From: Thermoproteota archaeon
GTDB taxonomy: Archaea; Thermoproteota; Methanomethylicia; Methanomethylicales; Methanomethylicaceae
DNA: 64,000 nt
Direction of reading: 5' to 3'
Assembly (NCBI GenBank): GCA_016882195.1
Contig: VGLU01000003.1
Location: 1 to 64,000, forward strand
The translations under genes and the position numbers were made by a program. The notes below the pieces were generated by a model, which was not told where the DNA came from, did no database searches, and worked only from the letters and a program-made list of their open reading frames with translations. Below, piece by piece: positions 28,498-37,076 of this stretch (position 1 is its first letter; each line of letters starts with the position of its first letter).

Positions 28498-30414
28498 TCA
28501 CTCGGGTGAGACCTCCATCTTCTTGCCAGCGAATGCCTTGAAGATGTCCGTTCCGCTGAGTAAGCCTATAACTTGACCGTTCTTCTCCCTCACACAGAGG
28601 CGCCAGACGTTCCACTGTCGCATGAGTGCCGCCGCCTTTGCTATGTCCTCCTCCGGATCCACCACCCGCAGCGGTGTCGACATTATGCTACTGAGCGATA
28701 CGTCCTTTCCGAGGCTGCCCAAGGATATCACCTTGTAGAGTATGTCCCTGGAGGTGACTATCCCTATGGGGGCACCCTCGTCGGTCACTATGAGGCTGCC
28801 CACGTCGTACTCCTTCATGAACTTGGCAGCCTCGTACGCCGACGTCCTCCTGTCTATGGTCTTTATGTTGGACTGCATCAGGTCCTTGACCTTCACCCGG
28901 GAGAGCATCCTGTTGAGGATCTTCCCGCTCGGACTCCTGGGTATGCTCGGGACGAACTCGTAGGTCCGGGGGACCTTGAATGCGGCGAGGCTCCTCCTGC
29001 AGTACTCATCAAGCTCCTGGGGGGTTGCCGTCATCCCGTCCTTCAGGACGACGAAGGCCTTCACGCTCTCCCCCCTCACCGGATCGGGCAGGCCCACGAC
29101 CGCGACCTCCCTGACCTTTGGGTACGTGTGGATGACCTCCTCCACCTCCCGGGGGAATACCTTGAACCCGCTCGCGATGATCATCTCCCTCTTCCTTCCT
29201 ACTATGTGCAGATAGCCCTCCTCGTCGAGCTTGCCGAGGTCGCCCGTGTGGAACCACCCGCCCTTGAATGCCTCCTCAGTCTCAGCCGGCTTGTTCCAGT
29301 AGCCCTTCATGACACTCGGTCCCTTTACGGCGATCTCCCCCACCTCGTTGGTCGGCACCTCGTTTCCGTCATCGTCGACTATCTTTACCTCGACCCCAGG
29401 CAGGGGCAGCCCTACAGATCCAGGCTTCCTCTTGCCCCTGAGCGGGTTGGACGTTATCACCACCGCCGTCTCCGTCATGCCGTACCTCTCCAAGATCTCC
29501 GCGCCGAACTTCTCTCTGAACTTGTTTAGGGCATCGACCGGCATGGGGGCCGATCCCACGGTCCACGTCCTCATACTGGAGAGATCACCCGCCTTTGCGC
29601 CATCCTCCAGCAACCTGATGTACATGGTGGGGACACCCATGAATACGGTGCACTTATTCCTCGAGATCTCGTCTAGGGCCCTCTGGGCCTCGAACCTCTC
29701 CAGAAGGACCATGGAGTACCCGCAGTATGCCATCCCGTGTACGACTATCCCAAGCCCGTGGACATGGAACATGGGAAGCGCCGTGAGCAGCATATCGGAC
29801 TCCGACAGCTCCCAGAGTTCGACCAGTGTTCTGATATTGGCGATGAAGTTCGCGTGGGTTATCATCGCCCCCTTTGCCAGGCCTGTCGTCCCGGATGTGT
29901 AGCATATGACCGCAAGGTCCTCCTCCGCGTTCTGGGGCGGGAGGGGCGCATCGTCCTCCTTATTTATCAGTCCGTAGAAGGCAAGATAGCCGGCCGGGGG
30001 ACTATTGGAGGTCACTATAATATCTCTTAGGGTCTTCAGGTCCTCCCTGATCTCTTGGACGTAAGGCAGGTTTGCCTCCGAGGTCACCATCGCCACGGCT
30101 CCGGCGTCGTTCACCATGTGCCTGAGCTCGTGCTGTCTATACATGACGTTGAGAGGAACCGCTACGGCTCCGGCCTTAATGATCCCGAAGTGCGCAATTA
30201 TGAACTCGGGGGAGTTCTGCAGGAAGATGCAGACCCTTTCGCCCTTCTTTATGCCCATGGACTGGAGTACACGTGCAAATTTGTTGGTGAGCCCCTCCAG
30301 CTCCCCAAAGGTGAACTCCCTCCCCTCCCATTTTATGGCGACCTTGTTCTGGAGCCTCTTTGCAGTCTTGGAGAAGATCTGATCAAGAGTCATGTTACCA
30401 CTCAGGCAACACAA
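28498..30414 (-). CDS. AMP-forming acyl-CoA synthetase with C-terminal CBS-domain pair
   Basis: YTSGTTGLAKGAMITHAN, YGMTETA, HTGDLGKLDEEGYLHIVGRKREMI, GKILNRML; then VKDLMQSNIKTIDRRTSAYEAAKFMKEYDVGSLIVTDEGAPIGIVTSRDIL... Confidence 0.93.
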   Translation of the reverse strand: MCCLSGNMTLDQIFSKTAKRLQNKVAIKWEGREFTFGELEGLTNKFARVLQSMGIKKGERVCIFLQNSPEFIIAHFGIIKAGAVAVPLNVMYRQHELRHMVNDAGAVAMVTSEANLPYVQEIREDLKTLRDIIVTSNSPPAGYLAFYGLINKEDDAPLPPQNAEEDLAVICYTSGTTGLAKGAMITHANFIANIRTLVELWELSESDMLLTALPMFHVHGLGIVVHGMAYCGYSMVLLERFEAQRALDEISRNKCTVFMGVPTMYIRLLEDGAKAGDLSSMRTWTVGSAPMPVDALNKFREKFGAEILERYGMTETAVVITSNPLRGKRKPGSVGLPLPGVEVKIVDDDGNEVPTNEVGEIAVKGPSVMKGYWNKPAETEEAFKGGWFHTGDLGKLDEEGYLHIVGRKREMIIASGFKVFPREVEEVIHTYPKVREVAVVGLPDPVRGESVKAFVVLKDGMTATPQELDEYCRRSLAAFKVPRTYEFVPSIPRSPSGKILNRMLSRVKVKDLMQSNIKTIDRRTSAYEAAKFMKEYDVGSLIVTDEGAPIGIVTSRDILYKVISLGSLGKDVSLSSIMSTPLRVVDPEEDIAKAAALMRQWNVWRLCVREKNGQVIGLLSGTDIFKAFAGKKMEVSPE

Positions 30415-30485
30415 TTATATTGCACAATTAATAAATATTATTAATAATTATAATTATTTATAATTAAATTGGGAGGGATGGAGGG

Positions 30486-31412
30486 GTGTCTTCTCTAACC
30501 GCGCCGCAGAAGGAGATAATGATCTCCCTGCTCGAGCTCTACGACAAGAACCGGTCCCTCGTCAAGAGCAAGGAGATCGCAACCAGGACGAGGCGGAATG
30601 AGGGCACCGTCAGGAACGTCATGCCGGTGCTCAGGGCGATAGGTCTGGTGGAGGCCGTCCCAGGCCCGAAGGGCGGCTACATGCCCACGAGCAAGGCGTA
30701 CGAGAGCTTCAACATCCCAAAGAACCTGAGGCTGCTCTCCGTTCCCATATACACCAAGAAGGGGGAGAGGACCGATGTCACGGTCACGGACATCCTCTTC
30801 AAGAGCGTCTTCAGCCCGGACTTCTGCCAAGCGCTGCTGAAGGTGATAGGCAGCCTCTCGAAGTTAAACATCGGTGAGGACCTGGTGATAGGGCCGACCC
30901 CCTCAGGCAGGATGATCATAGAGGGTAAGATAACCGGGAGGGATGACCTCCACGGCGAGATCCTGCTGGACGTGATCAACCTGATCAGCATACCGAAGGA
31001 GAGGGTCCAGAACGTCATGTCGCAGAGGCTCGTCACGATCCCGGTAAATATGAGGCTGATGGATGCCGCAGGCGTACTCTACCGGGAGCTCATCAGGGCC
31101 GCCCCTGTCGTTGACGAGAGAGGGCTCGTGGGGATGCTGACCAGTTCCGACATATCAAGGTGCGTGAGCGAGGGCAAGACCAGCCAGAGCGTGGGCGAGT
31201 CCACAAGCCGAAAGCCGGTAATAATCAGCTCAGAGGAGGACATACTCGAGGCGATGGACAAGATGCGGAGATCGAGCATTGGAAGGCTGGTAGTCGTGAA
31301 CAGCCAAGGGAAGCCCGTGGGAATGATCACCAGGACTGACATACTCTCAAGGATCCTCAAGCCGTTCGAGATGGTGGAGGAGCGATCGGGCGAGGAGGCA
31401 ATTCACGGCTAA
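30486..31412 (+). CDS. HTH + CBS-domain regulator
   Basis: N-terminal wHTH (KEIATRTRRNEGTVRNVMPVLRAIGLVEAVPGPKGGYMPT), C-terminal CBS pair (GMLTSSDISRCVSEG..., GMITRTDILSRIL). Confidence 0.88.
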   Translation: MSSLTAPQKEIMISLLELYDKNRSLVKSKEIATRTRRNEGTVRNVMPVLRAIGLVEAVPGPKGGYMPTSKAYESFNIPKNLRLLSVPIYTKKGERTDVTVTDILFKSVFSPDFCQALLKVIGSLSKLNIGEDLVIGPTPSGRMIIEGKITGRDDLHGEILLDVINLISIPKERVQNVMSQRLVTIPVNMRLMDAAGVLYRELIRAAPVVDERGLVGMLTSSDISRCVSEGKTSQSVGESTSRKPVIISSEEDILEAMDKMRRSSIGRLVVVNSQGKPVGMITRTDILSRILKPFEMVEERSGEEAIHG

Positions 31413-31435
31413 GTCCTGCCTTATGCCCGTGATCC

Positions 31436-32737
31436 TCACATGCGGATTTGTGGGGCTAACAGCTCAGAGACCGCCCTCAGGTCGGGCGAGACCTCAAGCG
31501 GTCTGCCGCAGACCCCGATGACCTCCTCAGGGTCCTTCAGGAGGTGCCCGGTACAGACGCAGACGACCTCGCTCCTCCTATCCATCATTCCGCTGGCGGT
31601 TGCCTTCCTCACGCCCGCTACCGAGGCCGCGCTGGCCGGCTCCACCCCGATCCCCTCCAGAGCCGCTATCAGGCGCTGAGCCTCGACAATCTCCTCATCA
31701 GACACCGCCTCGAACAGTCCCCTCGACTCCCTTATGGCCCTAACAGCCTTTGGCCAGTTGACCGGGTTGCCTATCCTTATCGCCGTTGCCACCGTCTCTG
31801 GGTTTGTCACGGGCTCCAACCTGTCGGCGTTCCTCCTAAGCATGTTGACCACCGGCGAGGCGCCCTCTGCCTGGACTCCGTACATGCGGGGCAGAACCTC
31901 CGTAATTCCTGAACCCTCGAACTCCTTAAAGCCCTTCCATATCGCTGAGATGTTGCCGCAGTTCCCCATGGGCACCGCCACAATCTCAGGGACGTGACCG
32001 AGCTGATCCACCACCTCGAATGCAAGGGTCTTCTGCCCCTCGAGCCTCCATGGATTCACGCTGTTCAGCAGGTAGATCCCCATCTTCAGCGAGACATCCA
32101 TGACCAGCTTAAGTGCATCGTCGAAGTTCCCCTTGACCGATATGACCCTAGCGCCGTGCATCATGGCCTGGGCGAGCTTACCCATGGCGACCTTCCCCGA
32201 GGGCAGGATGACGTAACATGTAAGGCCGGCCCTTGCAGCATACGCCGAGAGGGAGGCCGAGGTGTTGCCGGTGGATGCGCAGGCCACCGCCTTGGATCCC
32301 AAGCTCTTCGCCTTCGTAACCCCTAAGGTCATACCCCGATCTTTAAAGCTCCCAGTGGGGTTGGCGCCCTCGTACTTTATGTATAGACTCCCTACGCCCG
32401 CCCACCTCGCCAACTTATTGCAACTGTAGAGCGGGGTTCCGCCCTCGTTCAGGGAGATTATCTCGGCGCCCTCGTCCACCGGCAGGAACTCCACATAACG
32501 CCAGACCTTCAGCGGCCTCCTTGCCATCTGCTTGAGCGAGACCTTCAGCGGTTCTATCACGACTTCCAAGAGGGAGCCGCAGGTTGGGCAGACGTAGAGG
32601 ACCTCGTCCTTCCCGTACTCCTTCCCGCAGTCTATACAGCGGAGCCTTGACTTAGGGAACAACAGAGGCGCCCTCCTCGCCACGGCTGGCAACAGTTGCG
32701 GAGGCAGAGACCGTGATAACCATGGGATCCATCGCAT
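31436..32737 (-). CDS. thrC: Threonine synthase
   Basis: RCIDCGKEY...YVCPTCGSLLE; NEGGTPLY; GANPTGSFKDRGM; ACASTGNTSASLSAYAARAGL. Confidence 0.92.
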   Translation of the reverse strand: MRWIPWLSRSLPPQLLPAVARRAPLLFPKSRLRCIDCGKEYGKDEVLYVCPTCGSLLEVVIEPLKVSLKQMARRPLKVWRYVEFLPVDEGAEIISLNEGGTPLYSCNKLARWAGVGSLYIKYEGANPTGSFKDRGMTLGVTKAKSLGSKAVACASTGNTSASLSAYAARAGLTCYVILPSGKVAMGKLAQAMMHGARVISVKGNFDDALKLVMDVSLKMGIYLLNSVNPWRLEGQKTLAFEVVDQLGHVPEIVAVPMGNCGNISAIWKGFKEFEGSGITEVLPRMYGVQAEGASPVVNMLRRNADRLEPVTNPETVATAIRIGNPVNWPKAVRAIRESRGLFEAVSDEEIVEAQRLIAALEGIGVEPASAASVAGVRKATASGMMDRRSEVVCVCTGHLLKDPEEVIGVCGRPLEVSPDLRAVSELLAPQIRM

Positions 32738-32850
32738 ACCACTCTTGGCGGTATCATCTTTTAACCAGACATACTAATAGCAAACCCACAGATAACTGTA
32801 AATTTGCTGATTATCCATATCTGGCTTGTCGTAGAGAGTTATACGTTCCG

Positions 32851-33058
32851 ATATATAAAAGAAGGGTGGTTAAAATTTAGTCTCAAACTCAAACCCCCAA
32901 ACCCAATAACTAACTACTACGACTACTCTACCACTACAACTCTAATGCTAACTAACCCTCTCAAGACAAAAACAAAAATAAAAACAGACACCAAAAATCT
33001 TTTTTAAAAACTTATTAACTCATGAAGCTGTAGTATGGTCGTACGAGGGGCGAAAGGT
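32851..33058 (+). promoter_or_regulatory. TATA box (ATATATAAAAG) and long G-depleted leader upstream of mtrA
   Basis: 32881-33020 contains only 4 G in 140 nt; strong TATA at 32851-32861. Confidence 0.6.
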
Positions 33059-33826
33059 ATGATCGACAAGGAAATGGATTGGCCCATAGCCCCAGGGGAT
33101 TATGAGATAGGTAATCCCCAAAATCCGGTTGCGATAGTATTTTTTGGATCTAAAAAAGTTATGATACCACCAGAATTTTATGCGATAAAAGGCGTATGCC
33201 ATACAGAAAACATTGGAATTGAAAAACTGATAGTAAATATTATTTCAAATCCAAATATTAGATATTTGCTTCTATGTGGAGGAGAAATATTAGGTCATTT
33301 CACGAGGGACTGCATTAAAGCACTCCATAAAAACGGAGTTGACGAAAAAGGTAGGATAATTGGAGCCAAAGGAAAAATTCCCTATTTAGTTAACATTCCA
33401 ACCAGCGCGATCGACAGGTTCAGAGATCAGGTAGAACTCATCGATTTAACCCATAACAGGGAGGCCTTAAAAGTCGTTAGCGGCTCAGGTAATGTTGAAG
33501 AGTTCCCAGTAGACTTAGATGAACTAATTAAGACAATAGAAGTTTGCATGATAAAAAAACCAGAAAAATATGGGGAGCCGATGATCATCCAAATCGGGCC
33601 TTTACAGGCCGATAGCGATGTGTTAGATCGCGCAGTAATGGATTTCAGTAATAAATTATTCGCACAAAGGGTAGGCCTTCAAACCGAAAAACTGACCACT
33701 AAAGCTGATTTTATATGGATATCACCAGAGTTTACCGTTTTTCTTAATCCAGTACTGGGTGATATTTCGATGATCGCTGTTGGGATGAATTTTATGAGAA
33801 GATTAATGGAATATTACCGAATATAG
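33059..33826 (+). CDS. mtrA: MtrA-like corrinoid subunit of tetrahydromethanopterin S-methyltransferase
   Basis: DWPIAPGDYEIGNPQNPVAIV, CHTENIGIEKLIVNIISNPNIRYLLLCGGEILGHFTRDCIKALHKNGVDEKGRIIGAKGKIPYL; start 33059 (GAGGGG upstream) or 33035. Confidence 0.9.
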   Translation: MIDKEMDWPIAPGDYEIGNPQNPVAIVFFGSKKVMIPPEFYAIKGVCHTENIGIEKLIVNIISNPNIRYLLLCGGEILGHFTRDCIKALHKNGVDEKGRIIGAKGKIPYLVNIPTSAIDRFRDQVELIDLTHNREALKVVSGSGNVEEFPVDLDELIKTIEVCMIKKPEKYGEPMIIQIGPLQADSDVLDRAVMDFSNKLFAQRVGLQTEKLTTKADFIWISPEFTVFLNPVLGDISMIAVGMNFMRRLMEYYRI

Positions 33827-33837
33827 GGGGGCTCTTA

Positions 33838-34734
33838 TTGTTTAAATTTAGTAAAAAACAGGAAACATTCGACATTGCCGGAGTCCGTATCGGCGGTCAG
33901 CCAGGAGAAGTACGAACGGTATTATCTGGAGCTATATTTTATAAGAACCATTCAATTGTAACGGATGAAAAAAGGGGTTTGTTCAACAAATCCTTAGCCG
34001 AAGAACTTATTGTTAAGCAGGAAGAACTTTCTGATAAGACCGGAAATCAGCATTTTGTTCAAATATTTGCTCTAACGCCTGAGGCGATGACAAATTATAT
34101 AGATTTTGTAACAGAGATTACAGATGCACCATTTCTGATCGATTCGATAGATTCGGAGGTTCGGTTGGCAGGAGCTGCACACGCATGTAAAGTCGGACTT
34201 TCGAACAGAGCCATATATAACTCAATCAACGTAGGAATAGAAAATAAAGAGATCGATAAAATAAGAGAACTTAAAATAGATTCAGCCATCATTCTAGCAT
34301 TCAGTCCAAAAGGATTTGACGTTAAAGGAAGGATTTACATATTGGATAATGGGAACGGAATCCTAAACAAAGGCCTCATTGACATAGCAAGAGAATGCGG
34401 GATAACAAAACCACTGATCGATATCGCAGTAACTCTCGTAGGTCAAGGAGCGGGGGCTGCAATAAGGGCGTCATATGTGGCCAAGGCCAAGTGGGGCTAC
34501 CCTGTAGGTGGCGGAATCTACAATGCAGCAGCATCTTGGGAAAAGCTAAGAGATTACGAAAAAGAATATCGTGAGTTCTGCGGTGTGGGTGCAAATGTGA
34601 TTCAGCGGATGGCAGGAGGAGATTTTGTCCTATACGGGCCGATAGAAAAAGCACCCAAAGTTTTTCCACTAGTTGCGTTTGCAGATGACATAATAGCAGA
34701 AGCAGTAAAAGACATCAAAGTAGAACCTAGATAG
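33838..34734 (+). CDS. mtrH: MtrH-like methyltransferase subunit of tetrahydromethanopterin S-methyltransferase
   Basis: MFKFSKKQETFDIAGVRIGGQPGEVRTVLSGAIFYKNHSIVTDEKRGLFNKSLAEELI; APFLIDSIDSEVRLAGA. Confidence 0.9.
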   Translation: MFKFSKKQETFDIAGVRIGGQPGEVRTVLSGAIFYKNHSIVTDEKRGLFNKSLAEELIVKQEELSDKTGNQHFVQIFALTPEAMTNYIDFVTEITDAPFLIDSIDSEVRLAGAAHACKVGLSNRAIYNSINVGIENKEIDKIRELKIDSAIILAFSPKGFDVKGRIYILDNGNGILNKGLIDIARECGITKPLIDIAVTLVGQGAGAAIRASYVAKAKWGYPVGGGIYNAAASWEKLRDYEKEYREFCGVGANVIQRMAGGDFVLYGPIEKAPKVFPLVAFADDIIAEAVKDIKVEPR

Positions 34735-34825
34735 TAATAGTTAACTATGCGCGGTAGGACCTCCCTCCCTTCTCACTGGAGACGGGATCTGACGGTCTTT
34801 CTTGTCCTTTAATTCATCCGTGAAA

Positions 34826-35767
34826 TCACAGGTATAAGATCTTGAGCATGCAGGGAAGGTTTCCCTTGAACCTCTTTGATGCATTAACTAGGTACTCCCA
34901 GAACTGGCTCAGGGTATCATCCTGCGTCTCTTTCCCCCTCCTGACACATATGGAGTACTCCGTGCCCTTGGCGTCCTCCCTATACACTATGCCCACCAGC
35001 CCGGCCCGCTCTGCCTTCTTGGCTATGATTTCCGGGCAAAGGCTCACGCCAAGGCCCTCCGACACCGCCGCTATGACGCTTGAAGGCTCTGGCATAAGCA
35101 TCTTGACCTCCAAATCCTCGCTATCCACCTTATTCAGCTTGAAGAACTCATCCACCAAACCGTTTACCTCGCAGCCGGCATCGTAGAGGATGAACGGGAA
35201 CTGCAGTACCCGTTCCAGGCTCAGGTTTCTTCTCCCGACCAGCTGGTGCCTCGGCGGGGTTATCACCACCAGCCTGTCCTTCGCTATCTCAACCTCCTCC
35301 CCTCGGAGGCCCTCTCTGGGGGATTTTGAGTAGGAGGCGAGATCTATCTCCCCGCTCTTAAGCTTGCCTAGTATCTGGTGAAGATCCAGAACCTCAAGAT
35401 TGAACTTTGCCAAGGGGTTGCTCAGTTTGAAGTTGCTGATGAGGCAGGGCAGGACGTACTCTCCTGCGATACCCGATGCACCTATCCTTATCGCCCTCTC
35501 CTGAGGGGGACCTGCGTGAACCACGGGCTTGGAGACGAGACCGATGACCGCCTTTGCCGTCTCTACGATCCTCTCCCCGTCCTCGGTCAGGAACATGCCC
35601 CGGTTGGTTCTCTCGAAGATCTTGGTCTGGAAGTACGCATCAAGCTTGTTTATCCTGTTCAATAGGACCACAGGGCTCGTTTTGAGGTTCTTTGCCGCCT
35701 GATTCAGGCTATTTGTCTTGGCCACCTCGAGGAGCGCCAGAAAATCGGATATTCGTGGGTCTCCCAT
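34826..35767 (-). CDS. LysR-family transcriptional regulator
   Basis: FLALLEVAKTNSLNQAAKNLKTSPVVLLNRINKLDAYFQTKIFERTNRGMFLTEDGE and substrate-binding domain. Confidence 0.9.
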   Translation of the reverse strand: MGDPRISDFLALLEVAKTNSLNQAAKNLKTSPVVLLNRINKLDAYFQTKIFERTNRGMFLTEDGERIVETAKAVIGLVSKPVVHAGPPQERAIRIGASGIAGEYVLPCLISNFKLSNPLAKFNLEVLDLHQILGKLKSGEIDLASYSKSPREGLRGEEVEIAKDRLVVITPPRHQLVGRRNLSLERVLQFPFILYDAGCEVNGLVDEFFKLNKVDSEDLEVKMLMPEPSSVIAAVSEGLGVSLCPEIIAKKAERAGLVGIVYREDAKGTEYSICVRRGKETQDDTLSQFWEYLVNASKRFKGNLPCMLKILYL

Positions 35768-35836
35768 GACATTAACAAAATGTTAAAGCAGTATTTATAT
35801 TTAACTAAAACCGAAAAAAATAAAGCGTGATCTCCC

Positions 35837-36277
35837 ATGGCTGTGGCGAAGTCCCAATATCAGTTCCCAAACAAGGTCGTAATCGCCCCCTGCACCGGTG
35901 TTGGACAGGCGGCCGGCACCATATCCCGGCAGGCTGCCTACAAGGTTGTGGACGAGCTCATGCCTGACAAAACCGTCCTCCTCTGCCTCCCCGCTTATAC
36001 CATCGGTGTTGAGGAGGACATCGAGATGGTCAAGCAGAACCCAAACAGGATCGTGGTCATAGAGGGCTGTAGCAACTTGTGCATGACAAAGCTCCTCAAA
36101 GAAAAGGGGTACAAGCCAGCAAAGATGGTCTACATTCCGCGAGTAATCGCCGACATGAAGGTAACGGTTCACAAGTCGGAGAATAGGGCTAAGCTGGGGG
36201 AGGTGGAGGAGAGGGTCGCTTCAGATGTCGTCCGCAGGGTAGTGGATGCGGCAAGATCGCTTGAAGCAAAACAATGA
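35837..36277 (+). CDS. Putative zinc-binding protein (DGC-domain-like)
   Basis: VIAPCTGVGQAAGTISRQAAYKVVDEL...TVLLCLPA...VVIEGCSNLCMTKLLKEKG Cys pattern. Confidence 0.7.
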   Translation: MAVAKSQYQFPNKVVIAPCTGVGQAAGTISRQAAYKVVDELMPDKTVLLCLPAYTIGVEEDIEMVKQNPNRIVVIEGCSNLCMTKLLKEKGYKPAKMVYIPRVIADMKVTVHKSENRAKLGEVEERVASDVVRRVVDAARSLEAKQ

Positions 36278-36301
36278 AAAAAGCAGAAATGGGGTAAGAC
36301 G

Positions 36302-37033
36302 ATGGGCCCAACACTCCCCAAGAAACTTCTCGCGGAGTTCATAGGATCTCACTTCTTGGTCGTTGCGGCAATCTCGCCTACAATACTGGGTTACAACGCC
36401 CTCGGCGCGAGTGTAGCTTTAACCGTCTTTATGGACGCCGTCGCCGTTGGCTTCGTCTTATTTGTCCTGATAGAGACCCTTGGGCCTATCAGCGGTTGCC
36501 ACATCAACCCTGCGGTAACCCTGGCTTTTATGGCAACAAGGAACACCAGCGTGAGGGAGGGTTCACTCTATGTAATAGCGCAGTTTCTGGGAGGCTTTAC
36601 CGGAGTGTTCTCCAGCCACCTGATGTTCTATCAAATCGTTCCGACGTTTATCACAGTCTCCACCATATCCCGCCCAGCGGGTAGTTACTACGCCGAGTTC
36701 CTCGGTACGTTCGCCTTGGTGCTGACGGTATTCCTATGCGTCAAAAACAATTCCAAATTTACTGGATTGGCCATAGGCCTCCTTGTTGGCGGCCTCATAA
36801 TGACAACCTCCAGCACGATGTTCGCCAACCCAGGTGTGACCGTTGCCAGGGTATTCACATATGCCATCGCTGGCGTGAGTCCGTTCGACGCGTCCATGTT
36901 CATAGTTGCCGAGATCATCGGAGCTCTAGCCGCAACACTGGTGGCCGGCGTCCTGCTTTCAACAAAGGGTGCCTCGCAACCCAGCGCGACCCAGAACCAG
37001 CTGCAACCCTACACAGCGGTAAATAACAGTTAA
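36302..37033 (+). CDS. MIP-family aquaporin/aquaglyceroporin-like channel
   Basis: SGCHINPAVTLAFMATRN (NPA) and MFANPGVTVARVFT (NPG variant), six TM pattern. Confidence 0.9.
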   Translation: MGPTLPKKLLAEFIGSHFLVVAAISPTILGYNALGASVALTVFMDAVAVGFVLFVLIETLGPISGCHINPAVTLAFMATRNTSVREGSLYVIAQFLGGFTGVFSSHLMFYQIVPTFITVSTISRPAGSYYAEFLGTFALVLTVFLCVKNNSKFTGLAIGLLVGGLIMTTSSTMFANPGVTVARVFTYAIAGVSPFDASMFIVAEIIGALAATLVAGVLLSTKGASQPSATQNQLQPYTAVNNS

Positions 37034-37076
37034 CTATAATATTCCTTGATTCCTGATACTCTTCAGTGATGGATCG

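Noticed and set aside
32804-33007. 67-aa ORF MLIIHIWLVVESYTFRYIKEGW...TTTTLMLTNPLKTKTKIKTDTKNLF
   Set aside because: Spans the TATA box and the G-depleted leader; the biased amino acids simply reflect lack of G, so I treat it as UTR.
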